Shown here: in pieces, positions 25,345 through 33,859 of the stretch
How the letters are laid out: every line of letters begins with the position of its first letter
Position numbering within the stretch: position 1 is the first letter of the stretch
Assembly (NCBI RefSeq): GCF_014712225.1
Contig: NZ_JACXBW010000017.1
Span: 35,811-99,810 of the forward strand
Direction of reading: 5' to 3'
From: Pseudarthrobacter sulfonivorans
Lineage (GTDB): Bacteria; Actinomycetota; Actinomycetes; Actinomycetales; Micrococcaceae
Length of the DNA: 64,000 nucleotides
Notes under the pieces: model-generated
The model's database searches: none
Told to the model about the DNA's origin: nothing
The model's input: the letters and a program-made list of their open reading frames with translations, nothing else
Program-made: the position numbers and the translations under genes

Positions 25345-26763
25345 ATGACCAGCGATCACACCCCAGACAGGCCAACGGCCCCGCGCCGCATGGCAGGTTA
25401 CAAGCCGCTGGACACTCCCCCGGGCGTGCCGGCAAGCGACCCCTGGCCGCCCACCCCAGGCCCCGCGGCGGCAACGCCGTCGAGCTCCCCGGCCACGGTG
25501 GATTCACCCGTCGCAGCGGATAACAGGGCCACGGCGGACACGGCTGCACAGCCAACTGCGGCAGCGGCACCCCCCGCACCGAAACGACGCATGGGCAGCG
25601 GTACCCCGGCACCCTCCGAGGCCCCCTCAGCCGCGGCAACATCCACCTCCGCCGCCGGGCGGATGGCGGCGGCGGAAACCCGCAAAGAGGTTGCTCCCAA
25701 AACGCGTATGGGGAGCCCCCCCGCTTCCACGCCGGCCGCGGGCCCGTCCGCCGCGCAGACCAAGGCTGAAGCCCCGACCCCTACGGTCGCGGGAGCCGCC
25801 GCTGGCACTCAGGGCAAGACGACCCCCACCGCAGGTGGAACGGCCCAGTCACCGACCGCTCTTCCGAGGTGGGTGAAGCCTGCCGCGATCGTCGCCGGGC
25901 TGCTGGTCCTGGCTGCAGCAGTCGTATTAGGCGCCCGGTGGCTGCGGACCCTCGAAGGTGTGCAGCAATTCATTGCCACCTACGACGGGCACGGCTCCCA
26001 GCCGGGGTCGGCCCCTGAGGGCATCCCGTCCTGGTTGGGCTGGCAGCACTTCCTAAACATGTTCTTCATCGTCCTGATTATCCGCACCGGCCTGCAGGTC
26101 CGCAGTGAGCGCAAACCCCCGGGCTATTGGACGCCGAAGAAGAACTCCTTCTTCGCTCCGAAGGGCAACAGCCCGAAGAAGGTCTCCCTCACCCAATGGC
26201 TGCACCAGTGCCTAGACGTACTCTGGGTTGTCAACGGCCTGGTGTTCGTGGTGCTGTTGTTCGCCACCGGGCAGTGGATGCGGATTGTGCCCACGCACTG
26301 GGACGTCATCCCCAACATGCTCTCCGCAGCGGTCCAATACGCCTCCCTCGACTGGCCCTCCGAGAACGGGTGGGTGCACTACAACGCCCTGCAGGTCATG
26401 GCCTACTTCGTCACCGTGTTCATCGCTGCCCCCCTGGCCGTGCTCTCCGGGATGCGGTTCTCCACGTGGTGGCCGGAGAAGGCCGAACGGCTCAACAAGG
26501 CCTACCCGGTGGAGTGGGCCCGTGCAGTGCACTTCCCGGTGATGCTCTATTTCGTGGGGTTCACCATCGTGCACATCTTCCTGGTGTTCTTCACCGGGGC
26601 ACTCCGGAACCTGAACCACATGTACACCTCCCGGGACGTAGTGGACTGGTGGGGCCTGGTGGTCTTCCTGGCATCGCTGGCCGTGGTTGCCGCCGCCTGG
26701 TTCCTGACCCAACCTCTGTTCACCACACCAATCGCCACCCACATGGGCAAAGTCACCAAATAG
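25345..26763 (+). CDS. Membrane cytochrome b (b561/FdnI-like) with long Ala/Pro-rich N-terminal tail
   Basis: A 472-residue protein. Residues 1-175 are low-complexity Ala/Pro/Thr with three related basic motifs: RRMAG near 14, KRRMGSG near 80 and KTRMGSP near 119. A membrane helix follows at about 180-198. Then comes a di-heme cytochrome b domain with helices and candidate heme His residues in GWQHFLNMFFIV, WLHQCLDVLWVV and ARAVHFPVMLYFVGFTIVH. The tail precedes the first helix and may be cytoplasmic. Directly after etfBA, it is a candidate route from reduced ETF into the quinone pool, replacing the usual ETF:quinone oxidoreductase. Function is inferred. Confidence 0.8.
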   Translation: MTSDHTPDRPTAPRRMAGYKPLDTPPGVPASDPWPPTPGPAAATPSSSPATVDSPVAADNRATADTAAQPTAAAAPPAPKRRMGSGTPAPSEAPSAAATSTSAAGRMAAAETRKEVAPKTRMGSPPASTPAAGPSAAQTKAEAPTPTVAGAAAGTQGKTTPTAGGTAQSPTALPRWVKPAAIVAGLLVLAAAVVLGARWLRTLEGVQQFIATYDGHGSQPGSAPEGIPSWLGWQHFLNMFFIVLIIRTGLQVRSERKPPGYWTPKKNSFFAPKGNSPKKVSLTQWLHQCLDVLWVVNGLVFVVLLFATGQWMRIVPTHWDVIPNMLSAAVQYASLDWPSENGWVHYNALQVMAYFVTVFIAAPLAVLSGMRFSTWWPEKAERLNKAYPVEWARAVHFPVMLYFVGFTIVHIFLVFFTGALRNLNHMYTSRDVVDWWGLVVFLASLAVVAAAWFLTQPLFTTPIATHMGKVTK

Positions 26764-26819
26764 CCGAACGCATACCCGCCTGTGGCCGTCCAGCCACTAC
26801 TTTTCCTCTGAGGACCGTT

Positions 26820-27023
26820 ATGACTACGCGAAGAGAAACGCTCGCAATCCGCTCGGGTGAGCACTGCCCTAAGACGGGCTGGTGGCAACCCCTGCAGTCC
26901 GAAGACCGGGACCAAACAGCGCCTTCCCGGTTCGTGGGCCAAGGATGCGTCATGCCCGACATGAACGGCGCCTCCACCTTGTGGGTCCAAAGCGGCAATG
27001 CTAGCTTGCAGACCGACTACTAG
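26820..27023 (+). CDS. Small protein with CPKTGWW motif
   Basis: A 67-residue protein, likely real: the ATG at 26820 follows GAGGA by six bases, and it sits 56 bases after the cytochrome b gene and 52 before the thioesterase. It reads SGEHCPKTGWWQPL near the N-terminus, then FVGQGCVMPDMNG and TLWVQSG. This Cys-Pro-x-x-Gly-Trp-Trp, Gln-Gly-x-x-Met-Pro, Leu-Trp order recalls small SH3-like proteins that occur in many bacteria without an assigned role. It may be an accessory to the membrane cytochrome. A longer frame reading back through the cytochrome gene is not real. Confidence 0.6.
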   Translation: MTTRRETLAIRSGEHCPKTGWWQPLQSEDRDQTAPSRFVGQGCVMPDMNGASTLWVQSGNASLQTDY

Positions 27024-27075
27024 CCTGCCGGCCTCTTGTCCTGTTCACGCCCAGCAACGTCCCCGAGGAAGCTCC

Positions 27076-28014
27076 ATGAATCACCAACCACCGCACGCCA
27101 TGGAAACTAAGGCCCGCACGGACGCTGAACCACTCACGGATGTGCACAAGCTGCCGGTCAAACGCCCGACCATAACGGGCCCTGTGGAGAAGATGATGAG
27201 GGTCCGGCTGCTCAGGGACCGTCCCGACGGGCTACGTGGCGTTCGTACGGGTGTAATGGACACCGGCCACTGGGTCCTCGACATGGACGGCCGCCCGACA
27301 GGCGCCGCCGCCGCCGTCATCTTGGATAACACCCTTTCCGCCGCCCTCCGCTCTGGCGTGGATGGGCTCAACTGGGTGGTCACCACCGAACTGAACCTTA
27401 ACTTCATGCGCCCGCTGCCCGCCGACGGAACCGTCCTCGAAGCCTGGACCCGCACACTGGTGGGCGACGAGGGCGGCGGAATGGCCACGGGAACACTCCA
27501 AGGGCCGGACGGGACCGAATATGTCCAGGGCACCGGCTGGTTCCAACGCGCAGACGGAAACACCCCAGAAGGGCTGGACCGTTTCGAGGCTTTGGCGAGG
27601 CAACCGCTCGGCGAGGAGGAAGGGGCCTCTTTGGGTGCCTTGCTCGCCGCCGGTCCCGCAACCCCCGCCCTGCCGGGTGGCCGCCCCGATTTCGCCCAAA
27701 GCTTCGTTCCCGGACTCGGTTTTGCCCGCAAAGACCTTCTCCGGAACTCCCAAGGCGCCCTCCACGGCGGCGCATTGATGATGATGGCCGCCTTGGCCGC
27801 CCAGCAAGCAATGCCCGACAGAACCGGCTACGACCTGCAGTCGCTCCGGGCTGCCTACCCGCGACCGGCATTCGGTGCGATCGCCACCCGAACGCATGTG
27901 CGCTATGCAGGTTCGTCACTGCGGGTCGTCGACGTCGAACTGTTCAGCGCCGAACCAAGCAACACCGGTAAAGCCTTCGTTCAGGCCACCGCCATATTCC
28001 GTCAAGCCCGCTAA
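27076..28014 (+). CDS. Acyl-CoA thioesterase, tandem hotdog (PaaI-like)
   Basis: A 312-residue protein made of two hotdog domains. The first holds AAAVILDNTLSAALRSGVDG and LNLNFMRPLPADGTV; the second holds NSQGALHGGALMMMAALAAQ and THVRYAGSSLRVVDVELFSA. The HGG in the second domain is the active-site loop of PaaI-type thioesterases. It would release CoA from stalled or end-product thioesters of the operon. I chose the ATG at 27076, with GAGGAA five bases upstream. It is the last gene of the plus-strand acyl-CoA operon. Confidence 0.8.
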   Translation: MNHQPPHAMETKARTDAEPLTDVHKLPVKRPTITGPVEKMMRVRLLRDRPDGLRGVRTGVMDTGHWVLDMDGRPTGAAAAVILDNTLSAALRSGVDGLNWVVTTELNLNFMRPLPADGTVLEAWTRTLVGDEGGGMATGTLQGPDGTEYVQGTGWFQRADGNTPEGLDRFEALARQPLGEEEGASLGALLAAGPATPALPGGRPDFAQSFVPGLGFARKDLLRNSQGALHGGALMMMAALAAQQAMPDRTGYDLQSLRAAYPRPAFGAIATRTHVRYAGSSLRVVDVELFSAEPSNTGKAFVQATAIFRQAR

Positions 28015-28903
28015 GCTCCGGCGCCTGGCTTACTAAAACCAGTTCTAGACACCATGTGACGCCCGTGGCTCCAAGTCCGCTGGCCCGAATGCCGCGCGCA
28101 ACAGTTGCCGCAAAAGAAGGTGGAGGCCTTCGTCAGAAACAGCCGGTTCGGAAACCGCGCCGCTAGGCGCCCCATCAAACCCCTTAGCTTTACCGTGTCA
28201 AGCTTTTTCAATAGCCAAAAAACACGAAATGCCCTTGACCTGCGGGGACGCTCTGCCCGAGGCGGGACTCGAACTGCATTCCAGACCTTGCGAACGCTGA
28301 GCTCCCGCGGAAATATACGGAATCCGGCCCGATCCGGTACCAGACCGGGCTTCCTAACCAGACGCCCGGACGGGCGCGTTTCGATCCAATACGATGAGTT
28401 TTGGTGTCGGCGAACTCTCGCCGGCTGCACCACCAAGCAGAGGACCGTCAGCTCGGCCGCCCGTTCGGTAGCCGGAAACCGCCAATCTGAACCGCTGCGT
28501 GCTCTCGATCGCAAGCGCCGTCGGACTTCTGATCCAAGCTCACACGACGCGTTAGGCTCGCTGTTGAGCATTCCATACGCGTGCGCTCAGGGTCCCGACC
28601 GCTGGAGCGTCGCTACCGCTCAGATGAATGATGCGGGGCCCGCTTAGGGCAAGGGCAGCCCTGCAGGATGCGCCGGGAACGCTGCGCCTCGGCGATGGCA
28701 GGCTCCCAGATGCCGACGGCGTCACGATGTCCGCGCCGTCCCTGCTCCCGACCAGACTCAAACCTGTGCCGGACTAAGCCTGCCGGAAGAGCCCGGGCCG
28801 CAACCGATCTGCGGATGTGAGGGCGCAGGCCCTGTTGGACGATCGGCGCGAAGTCATCCGCACAACAGGAGCCGAGCCATGACCAAGTCGCGTCACGCCG
28901 GCC
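28015..28903. other. 889-base non-coding stretch with a tRNA-end-like fragment
   Basis: No reading frame here resembles a protein; the open frames on both strands are Arg-rich by-products of high GC. The stretch contains a fragment like the 3' end of a tRNA on the minus strand (28254-28277), followed on that strand by T- and A-rich sequence. It marks the boundary between the ordered acyl-CoA operon and the decayed zone to 33.7 kb. Confidence 0.55.
28254..28277 (-). repeat. tRNA 3'-end-like fragment, possible attachment-site remnant
   Basis: On the minus strand this reads as a T-loop (TTCGAGTC) followed by CCGCCTCGGGCA, which looks like the T-arm and acceptor 3' side of a tRNA, possibly tRNA-Leu. 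No matching 5' half or anticodon arm is visible upstream, so it is not a gene. Such ends are left at integration junctions. No integrase is in the window. Confidence 0.35.
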
Positions 28904-30238
28904 TTAGTCCGCGTAGCCGGACGACGTCTCAGTGAGCGTCTTCCCCTTCGTCTCCGGAGCCAGCCACTGGGATAGTGCTGCACCGACGAGGGCGACTCCG
29001 GCGGCGATCAGCATTGTGGGACCGGCCCCGAGGCTCTCCATCGACATCGGGAGGAGGAAGATGCCGATGCCTGCCCCGACCCGGCTGACGGCGGCCGCGA
29101 AACCTGTTCCGATCCCTCGGATCTCGGTCGGCAGGACCTCTCCCGGGTAGACTCCCGTCAACGTGGTGTACATCGCATTGAAGAACGAGAACACCAGGAA
29201 CAAGATGAGCACTACGGGTCCCGGCGCGCCGGCCCACAGGCCGATGATTGCGAGGACAACGGCACAGATCCATTGCGGTGGAACGGCCAGTACGCGTCGG
29301 CCGGCCTTGTCGATCAGGAAGAACGTGACGACCACGCCTGCCAGGGCGATGGCTGACAGCCCGACCCCACCAGCGAGCCCGCCACTGAGCCCGTACTGAT
29401 TCAACACGCTGTCGGCAAAGGTGGCGATCGCGAAGTACGGTGTCACTGCGCAGAACCAGAACGCCGAGATGAACAGTGTGGAGCGCCAGTGCTGCTTGGA
29501 GAACAGCATCCCAAAGCTGCCCCTGCAAACGTCCTCGTGCTGGACATCGTCAAGCGCGTCGTCGGGCATGTACTTTGCGGCGAGGGCACGGGCCTCGTCC
29601 TTGCGGCCCACGCTCCACAGCCAGCGAGGCGACTCCGGCAGGCCGAGCCGGGCGAGGAACAGGGCCACCGCGATGAAAGTGCTCGTGCCAAGGATGAAGT
29701 GCCAGCTCAAGTCGGTGTACTCACTGAGCAAATGGCCGATAAGGAACGCGATCATGAAGCCGCCGTACCAGGCGATCTCCATGGCCCCCATTAACCGGCC
29801 CCGCAGGTGGGTGGCGGAGAACTCAGCCATCAGGGGCCAGCCGACCGCGTACTCGGCGCCGATCGCGATACCCATCAGCAGCCGCACCACCAGCAACCAT
29901 GCAGGTGAGTCGATGAAGAACTGCATGCCCGACGCGACCGCGAACAGGCCGACGTCGAACATGAAAATTGACTTACGGCCCCACTTGTCGGCGGCCCAGC
30001 CGCCAAGCGGTGAGCCGACAAGGATGCCGATCAGAGCGGCCGCGGCGATTAGACCCTGCCATACCAGATCGAGCTGGAGATCCTCGGCCATCCTCGCCGA
30101 CAACGGTCCAAGAATGCCGAGGACGTAGCCGTCCAAGAACATGCCCCCGATCAGGACGGCGACCATCCTGACCATGAAGCGTCGTTTGCTTGCCGCTGAA
30201 GCACCGCGCTGGGCGGTTGAATTATTTATGGCTGACAT
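28904..30238 (-). CDS. MFS transporter, sugar-porter / aromatic-acid type
   Basis: A 444-residue permease with 12 predicted helices. Its motifs are GGMFLDGYVLGILGPLSA in helix 1, GGWAADKWGRKSIFMFDVGL between helices 2 and 3, PESPRWLWSVGRKDEA after helix 6, and PGEVLPTEIRGIGTGFAAAV in the second half: the sugar-porter pattern also seen in carriers of inositol, betaines and aromatic acids. It has no obvious partner gene on the same strand apart from the frameshifted enolase gene. The nearest IclR-type operator is about 310 bases upstream. Substrate unknown. Confidence 0.82.
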   Translation of the reverse strand: MSAINNSTAQRGASAASKRRFMVRMVAVLIGGMFLDGYVLGILGPLSARMAEDLQLDLVWQGLIAAAALIGILVGSPLGGWAADKWGRKSIFMFDVGLFAVASGMQFFIDSPAWLLVVRLLMGIAIGAEYAVGWPLMAEFSATHLRGRLMGAMEIAWYGGFMIAFLIGHLLSEYTDLSWHFILGTSTFIAVALFLARLGLPESPRWLWSVGRKDEARALAAKYMPDDALDDVQHEDVCRGSFGMLFSKQHWRSTLFISAFWFCAVTPYFAIATFADSVLNQYGLSGGLAGGVGLSAIALAGVVVTFFLIDKAGRRVLAVPPQWICAVVLAIIGLWAGAPGPVVLILFLVFSFFNAMYTTLTGVYPGEVLPTEIRGIGTGFAAAVSRVGAGIGIFLLPMSMESLGAGPTMLIAAGVALVGAALSQWLAPETKGKTLTETSSGYAD

Positions 30239-30619
30239 TTTGTCACATCACCACCGTTGGGGACATAGGCTCAGCCGCGTTTGCGGCACTCAGAAGTTGT
30301 CGTGTGAGCATGTGTTGATCTCCGGTCAGTCGGGGCGTTGGGCGTGCGGTTAGCGCTGGGGTGTCGGTAAGATCCGAGTCCGACTATGCCCTCAGTGCGC
30401 GGTTACCCGCCCAATGCGACCCTGAAGTTGTTACGTGGGCGGCCTAATAACGACACAGACCGCCGTGCTGGCAGAATTCTCTTGCCTCATTGCGCCAGAA
30501 TTCCGGCGGGATGAACCCAGTGGTCCCTGGGAGCTAACCATGCCCGCTTCGTTCAATAAGCGAACATCATGATCAAAATATGACACGCACCACAGCCGGA
30601 GTCAAGACCCGAAAGCAAA
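30239..30619. other. Intergenic region upstream of MFS and IclR fragment
   Basis: This 381-base gap contains no gene I can support. It holds the three-half-site operator copy A at 30551-30575, which lies 45 bases before the IclR fragment and about 310 bases before the MFS start. Confidence 0.5.
30551..30575. promoter_or_regulatory. IclR-type three-half-site operator, copy A
   Basis: GTTCA-N5-CGAAC-N5-GATCA with exact ten-base spacing between half-sites. It lies directly before the IclR C-terminal fragment, as expected for the former autoregulatory site of that lost gene. Confidence 0.75.
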
Positions 30620-30925
30620 ATGACACTTGATTGGGCGCGGCCATTGATCGCGGCCGGCCAGGAGGACGCCGGCTTAACCGCCGAAGTCTTAAGGTCCCGG
30701 CTGCCGGAGCCTGCTACTGATTTCGCCTACTCGGCCGATGAACGGGCCACAGGGGTCCTGTCAGTGGCCGTGGCCGTCCCGAACCGGGCAGGGCGGCCGA
30801 GTGAGTCCGTTTCTCTTACCAGCCCCGTGGAGGCAGCCGGCGAAGCCACATTGAAAGCCGGCGTCCCGGAACTCCGACGCGCTGCGGGCAGACTATCCGA
30901 ACTGCTTGAGGGCTCTGTTTACTAG
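30620..30925 (+). pseudogene. IclR-family regulator, C-terminal fragment
   Basis: The 101-codon frame ends in GVLSVAVAVPNRAGRPSESV followed by TSPVE and VPELRRAAGRLSELL. That is the closing strand and helix of the IclR effector domain; the central effector region and the DNA-binding domain are missing. A family member is about 250 residues, so roughly two thirds has been deleted. The retained operator upstream suggests the deletion removed the 5' part of the gene but left its promoter. It may be a remnant of a second copy of the regulator at 57289. Confidence 0.65.
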
Positions 30926-31051
30926 AAGGGTCGTTACTACAAGTTGTTGCCGGTCGTCCCGAGGTTTCGACGATCTGTATCCTTACTGCCTTCCTGTCGG
31001 GTTCGGCGTCTATCGAAACTTGCGACGTTTCCACTCTTAACAACTGGAGCG

Positions 31052-32126
31052 CTATTCGCCCCAAACGGCAACGGGTTCGCCGAGTACGCCCTCGTTGACG
31101 TCGATGCCCAGTCCGGGCAGGTCGGGCGGAAGGACTCCGCCGTCCTGGTAGACAGCATCGAATTTAGCGGTGTCCACGGTGACCATGTCCTGGCAGTTGA
31201 GGACGCACCTGAGGAGCCGGGAGGGACGGTGGCGCCGAGGTGGGTGATCGCGGCGAAGGCGATGGCCGATCCGGCTGTCTCCTGCACGCTAATCGTCAGT
31301 CCGGCGGCGCGTGCAATATCGCGGTGCCGGCGGCCGCGGGTCAGCCCGCCGGCCTTGGAGATCTTCAACCCGATCCCGTCCGCCGCATCATTGGCGATCG
31401 CCCACGCGATGTCCTCGTCCTGTTGGGCCAGTTCGTCCGCGATGATGGGCTACGGGCACCGCTGCCTGAGCGACATTGTCTCGCGCCACGTGGCGCACGG
31501 GGCTTCAAGGACGAAGTCGAAGCCCGGCGGGAGCAGGCGCAGCATCCGCAGGGCGGTTTCCGGAATAAATCCCCCGTTGGCGTCGACAATGAAATACTCC
31601 CCGGGCCGCTTGTCGACCAGCGAGGCACCGACCTTGATGGAATGGCCAAGGTAGCCCCGGGCCCGGTGCTCGGCGACGCGCTGCCGCATGTCCTGAGGGT
31701 CGCGCGCGTAAATTGAGGAAATCATGGGCATGGGAACCCCCGTGGAACCTCCCAGGAGTTCGGACACTGGCAGCCCCACCGACTGCCAAAGGCGTCCCGG
31801 CATGCGACATCGAGCGGCGTTTTTGCATGGTTGTGGCCGACGAGTGTGGCATCCATGAGGTCGTTGATCCGGTCAACCTGCCGTGGATCACGACCCAGGA
31901 GGACGCGGGCGAGTTCGGCAATGCCGGCCCTGGCCCCGAGCGCGCGGCCGCAACGAAAGTGGATCCGAAAGGCATGCTCTCCCCCACCCCTGTGTCCCGT
32001 CGTCGCAGATGATCCTGACTATCGACGCGTCAAACGACTCATACGTGCGGCCGCCGGAAAGCAGGTACGTGCCTCCGGCGTAGGGAAGGTCTACCTTGAA
32101 AAAGTTCAATCCGTGCGATCTTCACT
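31052..32126 (-). pseudogene. Enolase-superfamily (mandelate racemase/MLE-type) gene, multiply frameshifted
   Basis: Pieces of one enolase-superfamily enzyme can be followed across three frames on the minus strand. They are a start MKIARIE at 32126, then LPYAGGTYLLSGGRTYESFD, WGESMPFGSTFVAA, LPVSELLGGSTGVPMPMISS, YFIVDANGGFIPETALRMLR with the barrel Asp, LKISKAGGLTRGR with the Lys strand, and a close near VLGEPVAVWGE before a TAG. At least four frame breaks separate them, so no full protein can be made. The GTG start overlaps the quinone oxidoreductase stop (GTGA), so both once shared a transcript from operator copy B. Confidence 0.85.
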
Positions 32127-33261
32127 GCGCGGCCTCCGTTGTGATGGTGTCGGGTGTTGTCCCTGCGCGCAGGACGGAAGGTGGGAGAAGGACAAGCTTC
32201 CCGGTGTGCTGTTTGGAAAGGAAATCCTCCTGCGCTTCTGCAATGGCGGACAGAGGGTACGTCTTTGAGACGATGGGACGGATCTCATTGCGCTCGATGT
32301 AACCCACGAGATTGTCGAACACCTCGTCGTCCTGGAAAGTGCATCCGAACAAACTCAGGTCTTTGAGGTACACCGTCCGCAGGTCGATTTCGGCAAGCGG
32401 CCCACCGATGGCTCCGGCAATCGCGTAGCGGCCGCCAGGGCGCAGCAGGTCGAGGAGGTCCGCTGTTTGGGAACCGCCCACGATGTCGATAACGACGTCG
32501 ACCGAGTTTGGTCCCAGCGCGTGGACCAGATCCGCCCCTCGATCCAACGTCAGGACTGCGCCTTCGGCCAGGACCTGGGCCGCTTTGGCCGAGGAGCAGA
32601 CAGCGATCACAGTCGCGCCGCGGCGTTTGGCGAGTTGGACGGCGGCGAGACCAACTCCACCCGATGCCCCAGTCACCAGGACCCGTTCTGCCCCCACCCG
32701 GGCGCGGTGCAGCATGTTTTCCGCAGTCGAATAAGCGCAGGGTATCGCGGCGAGCTCCGCATCGCTCCAGTCGGAGCGTACTGTGTGGGTCTCGCGGTCC
32801 GGTGCGACCGCGAACTGGGCGAAGCCGCCGTCACATTCCCCGCCCAAGGTCCAGCATTCAAACGGCCGATAACCGACGTAGGTCCGCAGCATGTTCCGGA
32901 CAAGAACACGCTCCCCGATCCGCTCCACAGAGACCCCCTCGCCGACTGCGGCGATGCGTCCGCATACGTCCGCGCCTTGGATCCGGGGAAACTCCATGGC
33001 TTCCCCCGACCACGCCGCGTCAGAAGCAGTGAGCGTGGAGAACCCCGCGGTGCCGCCGGCGCTGGTAGCCGCTTCCACGGCCTTGGAATACCAGCCAATC
33101 CGCGTGTTGATATCGGTGTTGTTGAGAGCGGCCGCGGCGACCTCAATCAGCACCTCCCCTGCCCCCGGATGGGGTACGGGGACATCAGTCCGGTAGTCGA
33201 GTTTGTCCAGGCCACCATGGCCCGTGAGTAGCGCGGCTGCCATAACTTCAGGTAAAGACAC
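32122..33261 (-). CDS. Zinc-type alcohol dehydrogenase / quinone oxidoreductase (MDR family)
   Basis: A 379-residue medium-chain dehydrogenase/reductase. The GroES-like half contains PHPGAGEVLIEVAAAALNNTD and IQGADVCGRIAAVGEGV. The Rossmann half contains VLVTGASGGVGLAAVQLAKR and DVVIDIVGGSQTADLLDLLR. The Cys set for structural zinc is absent, as in quinone oxidoreductases. I chose GTG 33261, which follows AAAAGGGAG by seven bases, over the longer start at 33291. It was followed in its operon by the now broken enolase gene. Operator copy B lies 90 bases upstream. Confidence 0.82.
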   Translation of the reverse strand: MSLPEVMAAALLTGHGGLDKLDYRTDVPVPHPGAGEVLIEVAAAALNNTDINTRIGWYSKAVEAATSAGGTAGFSTLTASDAAWSGEAMEFPRIQGADVCGRIAAVGEGVSVERIGERVLVRNMLRTYVGYRPFECWTLGGECDGGFAQFAVAPDRETHTVRSDWSDAELAAIPCAYSTAENMLHRARVGAERVLVTGASGGVGLAAVQLAKRRGATVIAVCSSAKAAQVLAEGAVLTLDRGADLVHALGPNSVDVVIDIVGGSQTADLLDLLRPGGRYAIAGAIGGPLAEIDLRTVYLKDLSLFGCTFQDDEVFDNLVGYIERNEIRPIVSKTYPLSAIAEAQEDFLSKQHTGKLVLLPPSVLRAGTTPDTITTEAAQ

Positions 33262-33350
33262 TTCTTGGCTCCCTTTTGTCGAGGTCCACATTGACCTACT
33301 TGGTTGGCTGCCTGACCGAGCGTCGAAGCGACCGGCATAGCACCAGATCC

Positions 33351-33375
33351 GTTCATTTAATGAACGGCACGATCA
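33351..33375. promoter_or_regulatory. IclR-type three-half-site operator, copy B
   Basis: GTTCA-N5-TGAAC-N5-GATCA, followed by AAAAT, upstream of the quinone oxidoreductase (minus strand) and of the quinone oxidoreductase fragment (plus strand). Confidence 0.8.
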
Positions 33376-33419
33376 AAAATATGGGCAGATAGCGCACCGA
33401 GTCAAGGGGTTGTCATGAA

Positions 33420-33725
33420 GAAGGTGGCAGCTTCCACTTCGGCGGCGCGTCGGGGCAGGTGCCTCCCTTTGACCTCCAGCAGCTCAACGCACAGGGCTCG
33501 CTGACCGTCACCCGTCCAAGAATCGACGACTTCCTGCTCGACGCCGAGGAGCGGCGGTGGCGCTCCGACGAAATCTTCGGGCTGGTCGCGGACGGGAAGC
33601 TGAAGGTCAGCATCGGTGCCCGTTTTCCCCTTGAGCACGCCGCTGAGGCCCATGCCGCGCTGGAGTCCAGGGCTACAACCGGCAAGATCCTCCTGCTCCC
33701 TGCCGCTGTCGACGGCCGCGCATAA
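33420..33725 (+). pseudogene. NADPH:quinone oxidoreductase, C-terminal fragment
   Basis: The frame reads SGQVPPFDLQQLNAQGSLTV, then TRPRIDDFLLDAEERR, DGKLKVSIGARFPLEHAAEA and TTGKILLLPA. This is the C-terminal third of a QorA-type quinone oxidoreductase. The cofactor domain is missing, and no start or promoter precedes the fragment in frame. It abuts operator copy B, so a deletion or recombination fused the tail of one gene to the control region of another. Confidence 0.75.
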
Positions 33726-33859
33726 ACCTGTCAATGCAGAGTGCCTATGATGCAAGGCTGTGCAGGCGTAGCGTCTATCGAGGGTGCGAAACTGCGATGG
33801 GCGGGTTCATTTTAAAACCGCCTCAAGCCGCCCCGGTCTAACTCTTGAAGGAGGCGGTA

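Noticed and set aside
28254..28312. Intact tRNA gene
   Set aside because: Only the T-arm and acceptor 3' side are recognisable; no anticodon arm or matching 5' acceptor strand could be placed.
28011..28571. 186-codon minus-strand frame in the non-coding stretch
   Set aside because: Arg/Ser-rich translation with no family pattern; it runs through the tRNA-like fragment.
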